Assembly: GCA_963555705.1 (NCBI GenBank)
Contig: OY743168.1
Span: forward strand, 24,310,139-24,374,138
Source: Ligustrum vulgare
Lineage: Eukaryota; Streptophyta; Magnoliopsida; Lamiales; Oleaceae
Length of the DNA stretch: 64,000 nt
Direction: 5' to 3'
Shown: one piece after another, positions 59,898-64,000 of the stretch
Layout of the letters: every line of letters begins with the position of its first letter
Position numbering within the stretch: position 1 is the stretch's first letter
The notes under the pieces: model-generated
Database searches by the model: none
The model's input: the letters and a program-made list of their open reading frames with translations, nothing else
What the model was told of the DNA's origin: nothing
Translations under genes and position numbers: made by a program

Positions 59898-60330
59898 CTA
59901 TAGTCTCACACTACCTTTTCTTATTATTCTTCCTTTAGAATTAATTTCTTTGGCTTGTTTGTGAAAATCAAGCATTATTTGTTCTGGTATTGTAACTTCA
60001 CGTTCCTTATATTTTCTAGGCAGAATATACTGTACCAATTCATTAAAATATTTGTGTATTATTATGTTATCTTTTATTTTCCTTAAATTGTTATGATGGC
60101 TAGTACTAAAAGCAAATATTGATTTTATGCTCATACTAATAGTCTTACTTTCATGTAACATTTTTAAGTTTTCAATTCTATAATAGAGATTGAAACTTTG
60201 TTCTATATTTTCATCTGTTATTGAGATTGCATAATTTGATTTTACTGTAAATATTACCTTCTGATAAACTAGATTTCCTATAACAGTTCCTAATACATTT
60301 CAATTGGCATATTCATACATTCTCTAAAGA
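59898..60330 (-). pseudogene. Probable pararetroviral movement protein, C-terminal part
   Basis: Frames read GNLVYQKVIFTVKSNYAIS, then SITDENIEQSFNLYY, then IKSIFAFSTSHHNNLRKIK, and end IPEQIMLDF. The pattern of a beta-rich core followed by a seryl/His-rich strand fits the 30K-type movement proteins of this family, but similarity is weak. Position between coat protein and protease supports it. Confidence 0.5.
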
Positions 60331-60458
60331 ATCATTTAATCATAACTTGGATTCCTCCAATTTCAATACATTTTAACTTCTTCCTAATATTTTCTGGGAT
60401 ATTGGATAATTATTGTTTTACCTATTCTCTAGTAATTATTGAGATTATGGTTTTTTCT

Positions 60459-61848
60459 AGGGGTGAACGCGGTCCGGTTTGGGCGGTTTTTGACATATTT
60501 TCAAACCAAACCATTTCAAGCGGTTTGGCATTTTCTCAAACCAAACCAAACCATTTCATTTTACAAACCAAACCAAACCATTTTTTGCGGTTTAGTTCGG
60601 TTTTAATCCGCGATTTTTACCTATCGACATAATATAATATATTTTAAACGTTAAATTAACTCATATATTTTAATATAAAGATAAAATAAGTTAATATATA
60701 AGTAAATACGAGAATTACTAATGTTAGATGTTAAATTCATTCGAATTTGTTTTCAATTCAAAATAAAAACATGAAGTTAAAAAACAATTGTAAATTTGTA
60801 ATTACATTTTATTTGTTCTCTAACTTCTTTCCGAACAAACATGATAGGTCATCGTCATCAAAATTCTTAGAAAAATCACTATTCTAAGACATACCATAGC
60901 TAGTAATTCTTTTTTTCCTTTTTATTTGAAACCATATACGGATACTTTTCTTGCATAAATGTGTGATATGATTTGATAAAGTACAAGTACCGCAATTATT
61001 AGTATGATGCTTATACAATTTTTCACAGTAATAATATTTTGTCTTGACTCTCTTCTTGCTAACTTATCTTTGTTGTCCAGATTCTGAAATTTAACAATGA
61101 GTAAATTCTAAGAAAATAAATAAAATAATCGAATGATTTTGCTTGCAAAGAAAGTTAAACAAGTGATATTCAAATTCTTACCCTGATTCGAACCTTCTGA
61201 TATAGATCGAAACATCTTCCATGACTCTCTAAAATAAAATCAAATGCAGGAAGAAATTGAAAGTACACATATCACCTTTGTCTATTATTATAAGAATCTA
61301 ATTGATATTAGTGAAGAGGAACTTGAAAGTTGGAAGGAAACAAGGAAGACGAATGAAAACAGAAAATTAATGATTGAATTAAGAAGTGGGAACAATTTTT
61401 GTTTGAATATCTATTAAATGAGCTTTTGAGGTTGGAGTATGGGATTTAAGGATGGTGTGGGTTATATGTTAATGGGATTTTAGGATTGGAGTATGTTGTT
61501 AAAATGTGGTATGAGTTAAAGGTTAATCAGATTTTGTGGTTGGACATTAGACAATAACTTTAAAAAAAAAAAGACAAGAACTTTTATTCATTAGATAAAT
61601 TTGAAAATTTTCGAGAAAAAAAACTCTAAATTTAAATGAATAAAAATTAAATTTTTAATTAAAAAATTAGCGGTTTTGTTTGGTTTAAGCGGTTTTTAAA
61701 AATTGAAACCTAAACCAAACCATTTTGAAACGGTTTGGTTTGGTTTGGTTTGAAAATATTGGCGGGTCCACGTGGAACCGAACCAACGGTTTAAAACCAA
61801 CGGTTTCGATTCGGTTTGCGGTTTGACGATTTTTTTGTGCAGCCCTAG
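60459..61848 (-). mobile_element. Non-autonomous hAT element inside the pararetrovirus
   Basis: Starts AGGGGTGAACGCGG and ends GCAGCCCTAG. Flanked by the perfect 8-bp duplication TTTTTTCT (60451-60458 and 61849-61856). The ends are rich in CGGTTTGGTTT motifs. On the minus strand near 60960-61060 the translation reads KYYCEKLYKHH and then NHITHLCKK, the C-x2-C...H...C pattern of a BED zinc finger, so it descends from an autonomous hAT by deletion. Confidence 0.8.
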
Positions 61849-61965
61849 TTTTTTCTATTACATCTTCTATATTGATTGAGATTTTTTTTTATAATTCATA
61901 CTTACAATTGTTTTGTTCATCCTAGGGAGTATTCTTAAGAATCCTTGATGAAATACATCTTTTTC

Positions 61966-63442
61966 TTATAAATCTAAGATTCTTTTTGTTATCTCCTTAT
62001 ATCTTTTGATATCAAATGTAATTTCTTGACAAATTTTTTCTACTGAGTCTTCTACTTTCTCAGTTGTTTCAATATCTAATTCTTGTACTTCTTGAATTTC
62101 ATTCATATATATATATTCTTCAGATTCTTCATCTGATGATGATGTTTCTAACTCATAAATACTATTACATTCACTGTCTAAATCTTCAAAATGCTCAATT
62201 GGTTCTATATCACTATCATCCATAAATTTTTCATAAACTTTGAGAGATTTTATATTTTGTTTATCTTTTTCTCTTAGGACATTGGGAGGCTATGTCATCT
62301 TCATTAAAAATGAAGCATCTATATTTTTTGATATATTTCTTTTTGGACTATTCAGACCAATTTCTTTTCTTGAAATATTTTTTATATGACTTGAAGTTTC
62401 TTTTCTTAAACTTTTTAAAGCTTTTGAATATTCTTTTATGTTTTTTATATGACTTATATTTCTTCTTATCTTATATGTTTTTTTTTATTTTCTAGTACTT
62501 CTCTGCACTAAATACTTATTATTCTTTTGGTAAATTCAATTCTAATTCCAAGGCATCTATATGTATTCCTTCTTCATTTCTTTTAGGCAATATTTTATTA
62601 TATTCTTTTAATAGCTTAGTTCTCCATGAGAATGGTAATTTTGTAAAGTAAGATCTTAAGACTGATTTATTATCTATATAATCTCATTGGCTGATTGTAT
62701 AGTATAATTCTTGAAATTTACATGTATACATATTACATATTTTTAAATTTTCCATTGCAATCAATCCTTCACTATATTCATCTTATTTTCTAGCTTCTTC
62801 ATCTATTGTGTATCTATCTCCTAAGAATTATGTTCTGAGGGCTCTTTCTAACCTATTTAATATATCTCTTATACTTTGATCATTCAGATCATTTCTATTA
62901 TCTAATGCATCAGTTGTATTTTTTCCATATTTTATTCTTCTTTTTGTATTTATTGGTAGTTTTTTCCACAATTCTGATACTATACCTCTAAATGTATGTT
63001 CTATAAATCCAAATGTTGTATATGTGTCCCATTTATTAAATTGTATTGCTAAATCAATATTTTTTGTTCATATTTCAATAACTTTGTTTGTATCTACACA
63101 GTCTAAATCTAACCATATTCCTGTCGTGTGGATTGGTTCATTATATGATTTTATTGGATTAACTTCTTTTATAAATTATTTTCTAATATTTCCATTATAT
63201 CTATTTTGGACTTTCCTATATCTTTAGAATCCTTCTTTTCTAAGTATGTAAGTTACATATGGATCACTTGTATCTTCATCACTACTAAATTCTTCTTTTA
63301 TATTACTTGCAGATGAGTTTATATTCATTTTAGTATTTTCTACTTGTTTTGCTAATTTTTCTAACTGATTTTTATATTCATCATATTCTTCCCCTATAGA
63401 TTTTAAGAATGTTCTTTCTAATTCTTCTACATCTGTTATCAT
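61966..63442 (-). pseudogene. Pararetroviral coat protein with degenerate zinc knuckle and acidic tail
   Basis: The N-terminal coiled-coil, acidic segment is at 63224-63442 (YDEYKNQLEKLAKQVENTK). The core in shifting frames includes FGFIEHTFRGIVSELWKKLP and, farther on, KLPFSWRTKLLKEYN, typical of Caulimoviridae coat proteins. A Lys/Arg-rich stretch follows. The expected CCHC knuckle near 62285-62330 reads RCFIFNEDDIASQCPKRK: the second Cys and the His are lost. The last part, 61966-62223, is an open acidic frame (SSSDEESEEY). Confidence 0.8.
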
Positions 63443-63749
63443 AAATTGTTTATTGCAGGAGTTTTTTCTCTTCCTTTATTTTTGTCTTTTATAATCCAAA
63501 TGAAGATTAATTATGATTTTATCTTTTCCTTTTAGATTTTTTTTTTTTATCTAGAATAGCGTTTTCTACTTGTAGATTATATTCTAAATTTTTTAATTTC
63601 TTATTGATTTCTTCGAAACCTTCATTCATATTATTTTTTGGCAAATAAGGATAACTTGATTTTTTATACTTTTCAACGTTTTTTTGGAAATTCTTAAATT
63701 ATATTTTCTTCTTCTAATAAATTCATCATGATTTTTGGTTCGTAATAGG

Positions 63750-63761
63750 GCTATGATACCA
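63750..63761 (-). promoter_or_regulatory. Met-tRNA primer binding site-like sequence of the pararetrovirus
   Basis: The minus strand reads TGGTATCATAGC, 11 of 12 matching the initiator-Met tRNA binding site used by Caulimoviridae. It lies upstream of the coat protein frame. Only one mismatch, but the surrounding frame is partly open, so it could be chance. Confidence 0.5.
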
Positions 63762-64000
63762 TTTTTACCAGGGTGCGCAGAATACACACTCTATTTTCTT
63801 GCGAAATTATAATCGTCTCTTGATTCTTCTCAAAAATATTTCTTTTTGTACTAATTCGTTTATTTCTATTAATCTCAAATATTCAATATGTTGTCTAACT
63901 AATCTTTTAAGTTTTTCGTATAATTCTATAACTCTGGTACTTGATTCTCTTCTAGTGCTAACTAATTCTATATATTCTTTATGTAAACTTCTAATTAAAT

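Larger units (their letters stand above)
54574..64000 (-). mobile_element. Endogenous pararetrovirus (Caulimoviridae), decayed, runs off the window
   Basis: Minus-strand fragments with caulimovirid signatures occur in this order: coat protein (61.97-63.44 kb), movement protein (59.9-60.3), aspartic protease (59.1-59.4), reverse transcriptase (57.9-59.0), RNase H (57.4-57.9), a further ORF (56.77-57.28), a promoter-like region (55.9-56.2) and another ORF (54.57-55.12). There is no integrase. Coat protein upstream of movement protein is the arrangement I know from cavemoviruses and solendoviruses. All frames contain stops or frameshifts, so this is a non-functional fossil. A hAT element interrupts it. 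Codon use is very AT-rich. Confidence 0.85.

Noticed and set aside
54574..63442. Ty3/gypsy retrotransposon instead of a pararetrovirus
   Set aside because: No integrase and no LTRs; coat protein and RT linker motifs match Caulimoviridae.
1..64000. CRISPR arrays, tRNA or rRNA genes
   Set aside because: No regular spacer-repeat arrays and no cloverleaf or rRNA-like sequence noticed; the Met-tRNA-complementary sites are retroelement primer sites.

Overview
The window is nuclear DNA of a flowering plant, probably a eudicot. It is AT-rich, carries spliced plant-type genes, and most of it is nested transposable elements with few host genes. I recognise families from translated motifs only; no database search was run.

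Host genes, all on the minus strand. (1) A two-exon gene for a small WEB-family coiled-coil protein (3833-5756). (2) A three-exon gene for a 313-residue plant protein of unknown function (19108-20248). (3) A decayed gene for the mitochondrial pyrimidine enzyme dihydroorotate dehydrogenase (DHODH), with exons scattered from 43695 down to 23130. The first two look intact. The third carries a stop codon in exon 2, an internal deletion in exon 3, a 5.9 kb insertion and a frameshift in exon 4, a missing exon, and another stop.

Layout. 1-3483: decayed LINE. 3.8-5.8 kb: WEB gene. 5.8-8.1 kb: simple repeats, a Stowaway MITE and an LTR-like remnant. 8.1-18.4 kb: four head-to-tail Helitron units on the minus strand, three with visible hairpin + CTAG 3' ends, loaded with hAT-type MITEs and a Stowaway. 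19.1-20.3 kb: the 313-aa gene. 20.9-22.3 kb: a TIR-bearing repeat. 23.1-43.7 kb: DHODH pseudogene, split by (a) a three-deep nest of LTR elements inside exon 4 (target duplications AATTC, TTATG, TCCAA), (b) a Ty1/copia element in intron 2 (31253-35599, CCTTT) and (c) a second copia element in intron 1 (36760-43376, AGTAA). 44.1-50.8 kb: a MULE with a dead FAR1-type transposase, a 10-bp target duplication and hairpin-rich ends. Three later insertions sit inside it: a hAT MITE, a hAT derivative in the SWIM finger, and an LTR-derived palindrome. 50.8-54 kb: AT-rich, with small repeats. 54.5-64 kb: a decayed endogenous pararetrovirus (Caulimoviridae), minus strand, order coat protein, movement protein, protease, reverse transcriptase, RNase H, further ORF, promoter-like region; it is interrupted by a hAT element with a BED-finger remnant.

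The most interesting structures are the head-to-tail Helitron array, the DHODH gene decayed inside a TE nest, the pararetrovirus with a coat-before-movement gene order, the 243-bp-arm palindrome, and the gene whose 5' splice site lies in a CT microsatellite. I found no tRNA, rRNA or CRISPR features.
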